A DNA stretch of 64,000 bases from Mycolicibacterium madagascariense (GTDB taxonomy: Bacteria > Actinomycetota > Actinomycetes > Mycobacteriales > Mycobacteriaceae), in contig NZ_AP022610.1 in the NCBI RefSeq assembly GCF_010729665.1, positions 4,278,001 to 4,342,000 on the forward strand, given 5' to 3'. Made by a program: the position numbers and the translations under genes. Positions 63,591-64,000 of this stretch are shown here, piece by piece. Each line of letters begins with the position of its first letter. The stretch's first letter is position 1. Under the pieces are notes generated by a model. That model saw only the letters and a list, made by a program, of their open reading frames with translations. It searched no databases and had not been told where the DNA came from.

Positions 63591-64000
63591 ATGACTCGGC
63601 AGCCCGCTTCACCCTCGCGACCGCACAGACCTGGGTCGACCCCTGGCCGATGTACCGGGCTCTGCGCGACCACGACCCCGTCCACCACGTCATCCCGGCG
63701 AATCCCGAGCACGACTACTACGTGCTGTCCCGACATGCGGACGTCTTCGCCGCGGCCCGCGACCACGAGACGTACTCCTCGGCGCAGGGCCTGACGGTCA
63801 ACTACGGCGAGCTGGATCTCATCGGCATGGCCGACAACCCGCCGATGGTCATGCAGGACCCGCCGGTGCACACCGAGTTCCGCAAGCTGGTGTCGCGCGG
63901 GTTCACCCCGCGCCAGGTCGAGTCGGTCGAGCCGAAGGTGCGCGAGTTCGTCGTCGAACGGATCGAGCGCCTGCGCGCCAACGGCGGCGGCGACATCGTG
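63572..64000 (+). CDS. cytochrome P450, N-terminal part (cut by window end)
   Basis: The first 143 residues of a P450 are visible: FTLATAQTWVDPWPMYRALR (N-terminal helix), HVIPANPEHDYYVLSRHADV, then MVMQDPPVHTEFRKLVSRGF (helix C, with the conserved HTxxRxLxxxxF pattern) and TPRQVESVEPKVREFV. The heme-binding Cys lies beyond the window. ATG 63572 is preceded by a -10 that suggests a leaderless start; ATG 63584 is in frame. Substrate unknown; the ferredoxin partner is not in view. Confidence 0.9.
   Translation, partial: MTATMSHDSAARFTLATAQTWVDPWPMYRALRDHDPVHHVIPANPEHDYYVLSRHADVFAAARDHETYSSAQGLTVNYGELDLIGMADNPPMVMQDPPVHTEFRKLVSRGFTPRQVESVEPKVREFVVERIERLRANGGGDIV

Noticed and set aside
1..64000. 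CRISPR arrays, rRNA genes and IS transposases.
   Set aside because: No set of equally spaced repeats, no rRNA-like sequence and no transposase motif (DDE, serine or tyrosine recombinase) was seen; the only repeats are the att copies, short tandem units and palindromes described.

Overview
The window is one contiguous piece of a high-G+C actinobacterial chromosome, almost certainly a fast-growing Mycolicibacterium/Mycobacterium. The evidence is an MmpS/MmpL pair, a fused CysNC, DUF3558 lipoproteins of the LprB/LprC type, an Rv1264-like adenylate cyclase, and many GTG starts with GTGA/ATGA overlaps. From memory, much of the gene content follows Mycobacterium tuberculosis Rv1257c-Rv1287: the FAD oxidase, Tap, UdgB, the Rv1261c/Rv1262c pair, AmiB2, the Rv1264 cyclase, the Rv1272c/Rv1273c exporter, LprB/LprC, the Rv1276c phosphatase, a Rv1277/Rv1278 nuclease-ATPase pair, OppABCD and CysD/CysN. 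Extra genes are interspersed. No database search was run; orthology statements are inference from remembered sequences and gene order.

Region by region. (1) 1-4.3 kb: tRNA-Arg(CCG), then a 3.2-kb island bounded by a 29-bp exact copy of the tRNA 3' end. It holds a restriction-modification-like pair (Dam-type methylase plus DpnII-like endonuclease) and a decayed unknown gene, with no integrase. A gene-poor stretch with one small membrane or secreted ORF follows. (2) 4.3-9.8 kb: small enzymes and a regulator (2OG-Fe(II)-oxygenase-like protein, a broken luciferase-like oxidoreductase, nitronate monooxygenase-like protein, Rrf2 regulator, nitrilase, FMN split-barrel protein, cysteine hydrolase). 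(3) 9.8-13.4 kb: sulfate activation (cysD, cysNC, cysQ). (4) 13.6-22 kb: an envelope-glycosylation cluster (two large polytopic GT39/ArnT-like proteins, a GT2-GtrA fusion) with an OmpR-type two-component system and two small exported proteins. A direct-repeat motif with 11-bp spacing recurs at its gene boundaries. (5) 22.2-27.7 kb: oppBCDA peptide importer. (6) 27.6-31.7 kb: alpha/beta hydrolase, and a DszC-like/DszA-like monooxygenase pair likely used for organosulfur. (7) 31.7-41 kb: SbcCD-like DNA repair pair, SixA-like phosphatase, lprB/lprC, heterodimeric ABC exporter. (8) 41-50.5 kb: molybdopterin oxidoreductase, His-rich hypothetical protein, acyl-CoA synthetase, copper operon behind a CsoR/RicR-type operator, adenylate cyclase, amidase. 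(9) 50.5-59.1 kb: AraC regulator, VOC protein, HIT protein, DDN-like protein, luciferase-like enzyme, UdgB, then a Tap efflux pump / lactate permease / FAD oxidase run. (10) 59.2-64 kb: mmpS-mmpL with a divergent TetR regulator over an inverted-repeat operator, then the start of a cytochrome P450 cut by the window end.

Two themes join neighbouring blocks. Sulfur appears repeatedly: cysDNCQ, a DszA/DszC-like pair, and a peptide importer whose M. tuberculosis counterpart has been linked to glutathione. Intergenic DNA carries several families of perfect or near-perfect palindromes, most directly at stop codons, which look like dispersed terminators or small mobile repeats.
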